Positions 49,462 through 57,402 of a DNA stretch of 64,000 nt are shown piece after piece. The notes beneath the pieces are model-generated. The model made no database searches. It was not told the DNA's origin and worked only from the letters and a program-made list of their open reading frames with translations. The stretch's first letter is position 1. Every line of letters starts with the position of its first letter. Origin of the DNA: Paracidovorax citrulli (GTDB lineage Bacteria; Pseudomonadota; Gammaproteobacteria; Burkholderiales; Burkholderiaceae_C); the NCBI RefSeq assembly GCF_900100305.1, contig NZ_FNEY01000017.1, positions 1 to 64,000 of the forward strand, given 5' to 3'. A program made the position numbers and the translations under genes.

Positions 49462-50112
49462 ATGAATAATGGTGGAATGGACGAAACCGCGAATTGTAGT
49501 GGCGCGGCCCCGGCCGCCCTCCCCTCGCCGCTGCGCGATCCGGCGCCCATGCTGGAGCGCGCCCTCGCCGAATGGGGCGGCACGCAGGACCTCTGGATCT
49601 TCGGGTACGGCTCGCTCATCTGGCGGCCCGATTTCGAGTTCGCCGAGCAGCGCCTCGCGCGGGTGCACGGCTGGCACCGCGCGCTGAAGATGTGGAGCCG
49701 CGTGAACCGCGGCACGCCCGAATGCCCGGGCCTGGTGCTGGGCATGTTCCCCGGGGGCAGCTGCCGGGGCATGGTGTTCCGCGTGGAGCGCGCGCATGCG
49801 CGGCAGGTGATGGTCAACCTCTGGCATCGCGAGATGCCCACGGGCGTGTACGACCCGCGCTGGCTGCCCTGCTCCACGCCCCTGGGCACGGTGCGGGCCC
49901 TGGCGTTCACGCTCTCGCGCAGCAGCCCGAACCACACGGGTGAGCTGTCGGAAGCGGAGTACCGGCGCATCTTCTCGGAAGCGAGCGGCCGGTACGGCAC
50001 CACGCTGCAATATGCCCGGGCCACCTACGACGGCCTGCGCCGCCTGGGCATCGAGGACCGCGCGCTGGCACGGCTGCTGGAATTCTCCCCGCAGGACTCG
50101 GCCCCGGACTGA
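49462..50112 (+). CDS. chaC: Gamma-glutamylcyclotransferase (ChaC-like)
   Basis: ChaC-family enzymes degrade glutathione to 5-oxoproline and Cys-Gly. The 216-residue protein has the substrate loop FGYGSLIWRPDFEF near residue 48, VHGWHRALKMWSRVNRGTPECPGLVLGM, and an acidic catalytic residue in the EMPTGVYDPRW region. The 45-residue N-terminal extension is Ala/Pro-rich. ATG 49462 is used; ATG 49477 is possible. Its upstream region is only 18 bases to the divergent OmpA-like gene. Cytoplasmic. Confidence 0.88.
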   Translation: MNNGGMDETANCSGAAPAALPSPLRDPAPMLERALAEWGGTQDLWIFGYGSLIWRPDFEFAEQRLARVHGWHRALKMWSRVNRGTPECPGLVLGMFPGGSCRGMVFRVERAHARQVMVNLWHREMPTGVYDPRWLPCSTPLGTVRALAFTLSRSSPNHTGELSEAEYRRIFSEASGRYGTTLQYARATYDGLRRLGIEDRALARLLEFSPQDSAPD

Positions 50113-50134
50113 CCGGCCTGCGCCACCGGCGCTG

Positions 50135-50159
50135 TTCGCACCGTCGGCCATCGCTTCGC
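50135..50159 (+). promoter_or_regulatory. PIP box (plant-inducible promoter)
   Basis: TTCGC (50135-50139), 15 bases, then TTCGC (50155-50159): an exact TTCGC-N15-TTCGC plant-inducible-promoter box, bound by HrpX/HrpB-type activators of type III secretion genes. A -10-like TAGATT (50190-50195) starts 31 bases after the box, the spacing expected for functional PIP promoters. The next gene starts at 50297. Confidence 0.88.
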
Positions 50160-50189
50160 CGGGCGACGGGGTGATTTCATCTATCGGAA

Positions 50190-50195
50190 TAGATT
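50190..50195 (+). promoter_or_regulatory. -10 element of the PIP-box promoter
   Basis: TAGATT fits the YANNNT -10 pattern described for HrpX-type promoters and is separated by 30 bases from the PIP box. The predicted 5' leader to ATG 50297 is about 95 bases. Confidence 0.65.
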
Positions 50196-50296
50196 GCAGC
50201 AAACGGCCATCCAGAAGGCTGTGGCGGCCTGTCCGGCCGTTCCCGGCGCCTCGTACGAGGCCGGCCCCGCAGCCTGATCCTTCCGAAAAGAAAACC

Positions 50297-52480
50297 ATGA
50301 CCTTCCTGCAATTTCCCGCCCTCCGCCGCAGCAGCTCCGCCGGAGAAACCTCGTCTTCAGGTGCGGCCTCGCCGCCGCAGTCTCCAGCGTCATCCAGCGG
50401 CACCGGCAGCCGCCGGCATGCCTCCGGCGGCCTGACCGAGCCGTTGCTGCGCCAGCGTCCGGCTGAAGAGCCGGACGGGGCGCCTCCGCCCCCCCCGGCC
50501 AGCGCGCCACATCGTAATATGCGGCTGCGCGGCGCGGTGCTGCGGCAGATGCTGGCCGCGGAACGCACCCGCGCGGGCCAGCGCCTCGCGCAGGCGGATG
50601 CGCTGCACGGCACGCAGGCCCGCCGCGAAGCTCGCACGCAGGCGAACCTGACCACGCTGGCGCGCCAGGCCGTGCTGCAGGTGCGGCTGAACCGCGTGCA
50701 GCGGGACGCCTACGTCGCGCGGCTCAAGGAAGTGATTTCCACCGACCAGTTCCAGCACCCCATGGCGCTCAAGGGCGCCGTCGGCCGCGGACCGGACCAG
50801 CGCCTGGCCTCCCCGGACAAGGCCATCCAGGCCGTGCTGGACTACGTACAGGCGAAGCATCCGCAAGAGGCAGCTCGCCTCGACCTGCAGGGCACCACCG
50901 AACTGCGGCTGCCGCTGGAGGCCGACATCCTCCTGAACACCTGGGAGTTCTCCGCGGGCTGCAAGGTACGGGAAATTCACCTGGCCGACGGCGGCACGGA
51001 GGAAGCCGACATCGACCTCTCCACGTATGCGGCGCGAGAAGCGATCAAGAAAGGAGCGGCGGCTTTCGGCGAGGAGGCCCGGCTGCGCCCGGTCAGCCTC
51101 AAGGACGTGGAACCCTCCAGCGAAGCCGAGGACGCCCACCTCACGCCGGCTCCAGGGCTGGAGGGCAACCCGGAAAAGCACCCGTTCGCCTTCCTGCAGG
51201 GCGTGCGCTACCGGGCCGAATCGGACCATGAGGGCCTGCAGGCACTGGTCAACCGCTGCCTGGGGGCCAGCGATCCCGTCACCCTCGAGCTTCGCGGGCG
51301 CATGGGCGCGCAGGCCGTCAATGCCGTGCTGACCCAGAAGCAATTCTCGCCGGAACTGGGATGGAGCATGCTGGCGAGCCTGGTGGGCAGCGGCGGGCTG
51401 GCGTATGCGCTGGACGTCGTGGCCTGGGGCGCGGTGATGGGCCAGGTATCCGCGGCCCTCGGCGAGGACCATCCCGCCACCCGCATGACGGAAGTGCTGC
51501 TGGCGTCGCTCACGCCCCTGTTCGCGGAAACCGTGGACTCCCTCGTCATCAAGCGCCTGCTCGGCACGTTCCAGAATGAGCCCCTGCTGCCGGAAACCTT
51601 CGCGGAATTCATGGACGACCTGAAGGATTCAGCGATTTCCGGCACCATCGCGGCCATCGGATCCATTCCGAACAATGTCGCCGGGCTGACGCAGCGCTGG
51701 GCCATGGAGCCCGTCAGCATGGTCACCAACCAGATCGCGGTCTCCACCTCGGGTGCCATGGTCCCGCGGGAAGTCGCGGCGGCCCATGGCGAAATGGCGA
51801 CGGGGGTGCTGCAACGCAAGAATGATGGCTTCTTTCCGCCCCCCGACGTGGCCCTGGCCGCCGGATCCAGCGAGGCCCAGGCCCGGCGCGCGCTGGCCGA
51901 CCACGCCATGGCGGATACGCAGGGCGCGCTGGAGGCGGCCCCTGGCCACGGCCTGGCCATCAACTCGATGGGCATCGGCTCGGTCATCAGCCTGCTCACG
52001 GGATTCCTGCCGTTCGACACCATGGCCCGCGCCCACGTGCTGCCGACCGTGGTGCAGAAGATCGTCACCATCATGGTCAATACGCCCACGGAAGTGCTCA
52101 GCCTGGGCGCCGGCATCCTGACCGGCAACCATCTCGGCGGCATCGGCGGCAAGCTCACCACGGACGCCGAGAAGAACCGCCGCATCATCGAACTCATCGC
52201 CCACAAGGCGGTCGAGCGGCTCGGGCAGGCGCAGTCGGGCGGGGCGCAGGGCATCGAGATCACCGAGGCGGAGCTGCAGGCCATCGAGCACCCCTCCCTG
52301 GCGCTCACTTTCCCGGCCGGGCGGACCATCGTCAACACGATGAACGGCGTGGCAGACATGGTGTCGCGCTGCTGGGGCGCGCTGCGCGGCGTGCCCCCTG
52401 AGCGCCCCGGGGAGCAGGTGGACGTGAACGCACTGATGCAGCGCATGGCGGACCAGGGCCGCCATTCCGCGCCGGTGTGA
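50297..52480 (+). CDS. Candidate type III secreted effector, 727 aa
   Basis: I do not recognise the family. The first 50 residues are very rich in Ser, with Ala, Gly and Pro ([20 protein letters not shown] and on), and have few acidic residues, as in type III secretion signals. A Pro-rich stretch (about 55-70) follows, then a basic helical region ([20 protein letters not shown]). Two Gly/Ala-rich hydrophobic regions near residues 353-388 and 553-620 ([34 protein letters not shown]) could insert into host membranes. There is no signal peptide. A perfect PIP box with a well-spaced -10 lies upstream. It would be injected into plant cells; the activity is unknown. ATG 50297 is the first sensible start. 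Confidence 0.8.
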   Translation: MTFLQFPALRRSSSAGETSSSGAASPPQSPASSSGTGSRRHASGGLTEPLLRQRPAEEPDGAPPPPPASAPHRNMRLRGAVLRQMLAAERTRAGQRLAQADALHGTQARREARTQANLTTLARQAVLQVRLNRVQRDAYVARLKEVISTDQFQHPMALKGAVGRGPDQRLASPDKAIQAVLDYVQAKHPQEAARLDLQGTTELRLPLEADILLNTWEFSAGCKVREIHLADGGTEEADIDLSTYAAREAIKKGAAAFGEEARLRPVSLKDVEPSSEAEDAHLTPAPGLEGNPEKHPFAFLQGVRYRAESDHEGLQALVNRCLGASDPVTLELRGRMGAQAVNAVLTQKQFSPELGWSMLASLVGSGGLAYALDVVAWGAVMGQVSAALGEDHPATRMTEVLLASLTPLFAETVDSLVIKRLLGTFQNEPLLPETFAEFMDDLKDSAISGTIAAIGSIPNNVAGLTQRWAMEPVSMVTNQIAVSTSGAMVPREVAAAHGEMATGVLQRKNDGFFPPPDVALAAGSSEAQARRALADHAMADTQGALEAAPGHGLAINSMGIGSVISLLTGFLPFDTMARAHVLPTVVQKIVTIMVNTPTEVLSLGAGILTGNHLGGIGGKLTTDAEKNRRIIELIAHKAVERLGQAQSGGAQGIEITEAELQAIEHPSLALTFPAGRTIVNTMNGVADMVSRCWGALRGVPPERPGEQVDVNALMQRMADQGRHSAPV

Positions 52481-52536
52481 CGCCGGCGTGCGCTGCCGCG
52501 GCACGGAGGCGGGCGGAAGGCATGCACAATCGCGGC

Positions 52537-53199
52537 ATGTCTTCCCCCTCCTCCCCGTTGTCGTCCTCCATCGCCGACCTGCGCAAGAGCTACGAGCGCG
52601 CCGAACTCGGCGAGGAGGCATCGCATGCCGATCCGCTGCGCCAGTTCGACCAGTGGCTGCAGGAAGCCGTGGCAGCGCAGGTGCCCGAGCCCAATGCCAT
52701 GACGCTGGCCACCGTGGGCGCGGACCTGCGCCCCAGCACCCGCGTGGTGCTCATCAAGGGCTACGACGAGCGCGGCATCGTCTGGTACACCAACTACGGG
52801 AGCCGCAAGGGCCGGCAACTGGCGGGCAACCCGTTCGCGGCCCTGCAGTTCCACTGGGTCGAGCTCGAACGCGTGGTGCGCATCGAAGGCCGGGTGGAGA
52901 AAGTGAGCGATGCGGAGAGCGACGCGTATTTCGCGAGCCGGCCGCTGGATTCGCGCATCGGCGCCTGGGCGAGCCCGCAGAGCGAGGTGATTTCCGGCCG
53001 CGGCGTGCTCGTGGCCAATGCGGCAAAGTACGGCGCACAGTTCCTGCTGCAGCCGCCCCGCCCGCCGCACTGGGGCGGCTTCCGCCTGAAACCCGACCGC
53101 TGGGAATTCTGGCAGGGCCGCAAGAGCCGCCTGCACGACCGGCTCTGCTACCGGGAAGAGACGCCGGGCGCCTGGGTGCGCGAGCGCCTCGCTCCCTGA
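52537..53199 (+). CDS. pdxH: Pyridoxamine 5'-phosphate oxidase
   Basis: PdxH is the FMN enzyme that makes pyridoxal 5'-phosphate from pyridoxine or pyridoxamine phosphate. The 220-residue protein has the FMN site in [28 protein letters not shown] and [47 protein letters not shown], and the C-terminal substrate-binding [17 protein letters not shown] 52537 is preferred, with CACAAT six bases upstream; an in-frame ATG at 52522 adds five residues. It follows the candidate effector by 56 bases but is a housekeeping gene with its own apparent promoter. Confidence 0.96.
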   Translation: MSSPSSPLSSSIADLRKSYERAELGEEASHADPLRQFDQWLQEAVAAQVPEPNAMTLATVGADLRPSTRVVLIKGYDERGIVWYTNYGSRKGRQLAGNPFAALQFHWVELERVVRIEGRVEKVSDAESDAYFASRPLDSRIGAWASPQSEVISGRGVLVANAAKYGAQFLLQPPRPPHWGGFRLKPDRWEFWQGRKSRLHDRLCYREETPGAWVRERLAP

Positions 53200-53265
53200 C
53201 GGCCCTCTCCTGCCCCGCCGGCTCGGCGGTCCTGCGGCGACGGGGCCGTGCCGGCCGCTGCCGTC

Positions 53266-54219
53266 TCAGTGCCAGAGCCGCTGGGCCAGCAGAAGCATCA
53301 ACGGCACCGTGAGCAGCGCCAGCGCGGTCGAGAGCGCGATGCTGGCCGACACCTCGTCCTGCATCGTGCCGTAGCGCTGGGTGAAGAGGAAGACGTTGGC
53401 CCCCACGGGCAGTGCCGCGGCGGTGAACATCACCGCCACCGAAAGGCCCGACAGGCCCATGCCCCAGGCCAGCGCGAACAGCAGCAGCGGGTGGGCGATG
53501 TTCTTGACCATCGCGATGCCCAGGGCCTCCCGCGCATGGTGGCCGACCTTGGTGTAGGCCAGCGTCACGCCCACCAGCAGCAGCGCCATGGGGCCGAGCG
53601 CGGTGCCCAGCACCTGCAGCGGCTTGTCGATCACCTCCGGCAATACGAGGCCCGTCTGGCCGAACAGCAGGCCCGCCAGGATGGGCAGCGGCACCGGGTG
53701 CACGATGCCGTTGCGCACCGCCTGCAGCACGGTGTGCAGTACCGGGCGCGGCGCGCTGCGGCCCGAGCGCTGGCTCTCGCGCGCCTCGGCCAGCTCGAAA
53801 ACGACCGTGGCGGCCGTGAGCAGCACGAGCGCGTGCAGCGAGATCAGGGTGAAGAGCGTCACCAGCCCTTCCTTGCCGTACACCAGCCCGACCAGCGGCA
53901 CGCCGATCATGATGTTGTTGCTGAACATGTTGGCCAGGCCGCGTGCCGCCGAGCGGGTGGAAAAGCCCGCGAAGGCCATGGTGACGGTGAACACCAGGCC
54001 CGCCGCCAGGAAGTACAGCGCCACCGGCTGGAAGTTCAGGTCCTGCACCCGCACCGCACCCATGGTGCGGAACAGCAGTGCCGGCGTGAGCACCAGGAAG
54101 ACGATGTTGGAGAGGTCCTTGATCGCGGCGGCCCGCACCCACCCGATGCGGGCCGCGAAGAAGCCGATGGAGATGCAGAGGATGACCGGGACGAGGGAGG
54201 AGAAGACGGGGGAGTTCAC
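53266..54219 (-). CDS. Auxin efflux carrier (AEC)-family transporter
   Basis: The 317-residue membrane protein has ten predicted helices arranged as two five-helix halves, as in AEC permeases. Visible stretches are LVPVILCISIGFFAARIGWV, NNIMIGVPLVGLVYGKEGLV and VGANVFLFTQRYGTMQDEVSASIALSTAL, the last typical of the family. Bacterial members export or import organic acids such as malonate or malate; the substrate here is unknown. The best start is GTG 54219 (MNSPVFSSL); no ATG fits and no clear ribosome-binding site is present, so the start is uncertain. It converges with pdxH. Confidence 0.87.
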   Translation of the reverse strand: MNSPVFSSLVPVILCISIGFFAARIGWVRAAAIKDLSNIVFLVLTPALLFRTMGAVRVQDLNFQPVALYFLAAGLVFTVTMAFAGFSTRSAARGLANMFSNNIMIGVPLVGLVYGKEGLVTLFTLISLHALVLLTAATVVFELAEARESQRSGRSAPRPVLHTVLQAVRNGIVHPVPLPILAGLLFGQTGLVLPEVIDKPLQVLGTALGPMALLLVGVTLAYTKVGHHAREALGIAMVKNIAHPLLLFALAWGMGLSGLSVAVMFTAAALPVGANVFLFTQRYGTMQDEVSASIALSTALALLTVPLMLLLAQRLWH

Positions 54220-54511
54220 GGGCGGGAGGGGCACAGGTGCGCACGGCCGTGCACCACAGCGGTGATGCGGCCATGCAGAGAGGGCGGACTCGGACACGGA
54301 ATTATCCTTGCGCCGCCCTGGCCGGGCGCCTGCCGTACGGGCCGGCCCCTGCCGGTGCGCCGCACGGCATGCCGCCGAGCCCCCCCAAAACCGCAGCTTC
54401 ATCGCGATGCGCCCTGTTTTTCCCAACCGGCCGCGCGGCAGCGCATGGTGCAATTGCCTGCAATGAAGCTCGTTGCCGAGCCTGCCCGGAACCGGCAGGA
54501 CGACTGTTTCC

Positions 54512-55984
54512 ATGACCTTTCCCATCATCGAACGCCTGGCCCGGGACGGCCGCCTGGATCGCCTCTTCATTGACGGCGGCTGGCGGCGGCCGGAGGGGAC
54601 GTCCCGGGCGACCATTACCGATCCTTCCACGGAGCAGCCGCTGGCGGACATCGCGCTGGGCGACGCCCGGGACGCCGCGGCTGCGATCGCCGCAGCCCGG
54701 CGCGCCTTCCCGGCCTGGTCCGCGACCACGCCCCGGCAGCGCGCGGATCTCCTGGGCCGGCTGCATGCCCTGGTCCTGGAGCGCGCGGAATCGTTCGCCC
54801 AGGCGATCTCGCTGGAAATGGGATCCGCCATCGGCGTGGCGCGCGGCGCGCAGGTGCCGATTGCCGCGGAACACCTGCGCGTGGCCCGCGACCTGGCGGC
54901 CAGCTATCCCTTCGTCACCCACCGCGAGGGCACGGCCATCGTGCGCGAGGCCATCGGCGTCTGCGGCCTCATCACGCCCTGGAACTGGCCGCTCTACCAG
55001 ATCACCGCCAAGGTGGGGCCGGCGCTGGCCGCGGGATGCACCGTGGTGCTCAAGCCCAGCGAACTGTCCCCGTTCAGCGCGATGCTCTTCGCCGAGGCGG
55101 TGCAGGACGCCGGGATCCCCTCGGGGGTGTTCAATCTCGTCGCCGGCGAAGGCCCCGAGGTGGGGGCTGCGCTCGCGTCGCATCCCGACGTGGACATGGT
55201 CTCGATCACCGGCTCCACGCGGGCCGGCGTCCTCGTGGCCCAGGCGGCCGCGCCGACGGTCAAGCGCGTGGCCCAGGAACTGGGCGGAAAGTCCCCCAAT
55301 GTCATCCTTCCGGATGCCGATCTTTCCGTGGCCGTGCCGGCCGGCGTGGCGGCGGGCATGCGCAACGTGGGCCAGTCCTGCAGTGCCCCGACGCGCATGA
55401 TCGTGCCGCGCGCCCGGCTGGCCGAGGCCGAGCGCCTCGCGGCCGAGGCCGTGTCGCGCATGGTCGTCGGGGATCCCCGTTCGGAGCGGACCACGCACGG
55501 CCCGGTGGCCAATCGGGCCCAGTTCCACCGCGTGCAGGAAATGATCGCCGCCGGCGTCGAGGAAGGCGCGCGCCTGGTCTGCGGCGGCCCCGGCCGTCCG
55601 GCGGGCCTGGAGCACGGCTTCTACGCCCGTCCGACCATCTTCTCCGACGTGCATCCGCGGATGCGGATCGCCCAGGAGGAAATCTTCGGGCCGGTGCTCG
55701 TCCTCATTCCCTACGACACGGTCGATGAAGCCGTGGACATCGCCAACGACACGATCTACGGCCTGGGCGCCCACGTGCAGGGCGCCGATCCCGCGGCGGC
55801 CCGGGCGGTCGCGATGCGGATCCGGGCCGGGCAGGTGCACATCAACAACCCGGCCTGGAGCCCGCACGCCCCCTTCGGCGGCTACAAGCGCTCGGGCAAC
55901 GGACGCGAATACGGCGTCGAGGGGCTCCACGAGTACCTCGAAACCAAAGCCATCCTGGGATGGGCCGGAGGCGCACCCGCATGA
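54512..55984 (+). CDS. NAD(P)-dependent aldehyde dehydrogenase
   Basis: The 490-residue aldehyde dehydrogenase has the Asn in TPWNWPLYQIT, SITGSTRAGVLVA, general base in QELGGKSPNV, catalytic Cys in NVGQSCSAPTR and the ending PFGGYKRSGNGREYG. ATG 54512 (MTFPIIERL) is used. A FAD-dependent amine/amino-acid oxidoreductase follows by 71 bases on the same strand. The pair would oxidise an amine to an aldehyde and then to an acid. Similar pairs are used for polyamine or amino-acid breakdown; the substrate is unknown. The upstream 292 bases to the AEC gene hold no gene. Confidence 0.93.
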   Translation: MTFPIIERLARDGRLDRLFIDGGWRRPEGTSRATITDPSTEQPLADIALGDARDAAAAIAAARRAFPAWSATTPRQRADLLGRLHALVLERAESFAQAISLEMGSAIGVARGAQVPIAAEHLRVARDLAASYPFVTHREGTAIVREAIGVCGLITPWNWPLYQITAKVGPALAAGCTVVLKPSELSPFSAMLFAEAVQDAGIPSGVFNLVAGEGPEVGAALASHPDVDMVSITGSTRAGVLVAQAAAPTVKRVAQELGGKSPNVILPDADLSVAVPAGVAAGMRNVGQSCSAPTRMIVPRARLAEAERLAAEAVSRMVVGDPRSERTTHGPVANRAQFHRVQEMIAAGVEEGARLVCGGPGRPAGLEHGFYARPTIFSDVHPRMRIAQEEIFGPVLVLIPYDTVDEAVDIANDTIYGLGAHVQGADPAAARAVAMRIRAGQVHINNPAWSPHAPFGGYKRSGNGREYGVEGLHEYLETKAILGWAGGAPA

Positions 55985-56055
55985 CCGCCGGCCTGCTGCC
56001 CCGGCGCCACGCGCCGTCCCTGCGTTCCGTCCTGACCGAAAAGCGAGATCCATCC

Positions 56056-57381
56056 ATGCAACAGCCGCTGCGCCTCATCGAAACGCCCTCCCCCTTGCCC
56101 ACCAGTGCCGATGCCGTCGTGATCGGCGGAGGAATCATCGGCGTGTTCGCCGCCTACTATCTGGCCCGCAGGGGCATGTCGGTCGCGCTGGTCGAAAAGG
56201 GCGTCATCGGCGCCGAACAGTCCAGCCGCAACTGGGGCTGGTGCCGCCAGCAGAACCGGGACGCGCGCGAACTGCCCATGGCCACGAAAAGCCTGGAGCT
56301 CTGGGAACAGTTCGCCGCCGATTCCGGAGAGGACACGGGCTTCCGGCGCTGCGGCCTGTTCTACCTGAGCAACGACGAAGCCGAACTCGACCGCTGGGCC
56401 CGCTGGGGCGTCTTCGCGAAATCCGCCGGCGTCACCACTCACATGTTGAGCGCCGAGGAAGCCACGCGGCGCGGCAGCGCGACGGGCCGCCCCTGGAAGG
56501 GCGGCGTGCTCTCTCCCAGCGACGGCACTGCCGATCCCGCCAAGGCCGCTCCGGCCGCCGCCACCGCATTCATGAAGCTCGGAGGTACCGTGCACCAGAA
56601 CTGCGCGGCCCGGGGCATCGAGCTGCAGGGCGGGCGCGTCAGCGGCGTGGTCACCGAGGCCGGAACCATCCGGACCCGCACCGCCATCTATGCCGGGGGC
56701 GCATGGGCGTCCTCGTTCTGCCGCCAATTGGGAATCCGCTTTCCCCAGGCTACGGTCCGCCAGTCCATCGTGCGCGTTTCGGCGGTCGCCGAGGCGCTGC
56801 CCGACACACTGCACACGGCGGGCGTGTCCCTCACCCGCCGCAGCGACGGCAGCTATACGCTGGCCATCAGCGGGCGCGGCCGGGTGGATCCCACGCCGCA
56901 GTTGCTGCGCTTCGCGCCGCAATTCGTGCCGATGTTCGCCAAGCGCTGGCGCAACGTGTTCCCCGGTGGCCTGGAGGGCATCCGGAGCGGCCACGAAACG
57001 CTGAGCCGCTGGCGCCTGGATGCGCCGACGCCGATGGAGCGCATCCGCGTGCTTGATCCGAAGGCGGATCCTGCGGCCGTCCGGGAAACCCACCGCCGGG
57101 CCGTCGCCCTGCTGCCCGCGCTGCGGGAGGCGCGCATCGCCAACGCCTGGGCCGGTTACGTGGACAGCACGCCCGACGGCGTGCCGGGCATCGGCGAGGT
57201 GCAGGGCATCCCCGGGTTCATCCTGGCCGCGGGGTTCTCGGGCCACGGCTTCGGCATCGGGCCGGGGGCGGGCCACCTGATCGCCGACCTCGCCAGCGGC
57301 GACACGCCCCTCTTCGATCCCCGCCCCTACGACCCCGAGCGGTTCAGGCACTCGGCGTGGGGCAAGGTCGCGGACTTCTAG
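56056..57381 (+). CDS. FAD-dependent oxidoreductase (DAO/PuuB-like)
   Basis: The 441-residue flavoprotein has the dinucleotide-binding motif AVVIGGGIIGVFAAYYLARRG, followed by an acidic end of strand two (VALVEKG), SSRNWGWCRQQNRDARELP, and a C-terminal FAD contact GFSGHGFGIGPGAGHLIADL. This is the D-amino-acid-oxidase/glycine-oxidase-like family, which includes gamma-glutamylputrescine oxidase PuuB. The SSRNWGWCRQQ segment is typical of amine-oxidising members. No signal peptide. It probably works with the aldehyde dehydrogenase just upstream. ATG 56056 is chosen because earlier codons overlap the end of the neighbour. Confidence 0.9.
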   Translation: MQQPLRLIETPSPLPTSADAVVIGGGIIGVFAAYYLARRGMSVALVEKGVIGAEQSSRNWGWCRQQNRDARELPMATKSLELWEQFAADSGEDTGFRRCGLFYLSNDEAELDRWARWGVFAKSAGVTTHMLSAEEATRRGSATGRPWKGGVLSPSDGTADPAKAAPAAATAFMKLGGTVHQNCAARGIELQGGRVSGVVTEAGTIRTRTAIYAGGAWASSFCRQLGIRFPQATVRQSIVRVSAVAEALPDTLHTAGVSLTRRSDGSYTLAISGRGRVDPTPQLLRFAPQFVPMFAKRWRNVFPGGLEGIRSGHETLSRWRLDAPTPMERIRVLDPKADPAAVRETHRRAVALLPALREARIANAWAGYVDSTPDGVPGIGEVQGIPGFILAAGFSGHGFGIGPGAGHLIADLASGDTPLFDPRPYDPERFRHSAWGKVADF

Positions 57382-57402
57382 GCCGCAGGGCGGCCCGACG
57401 CG

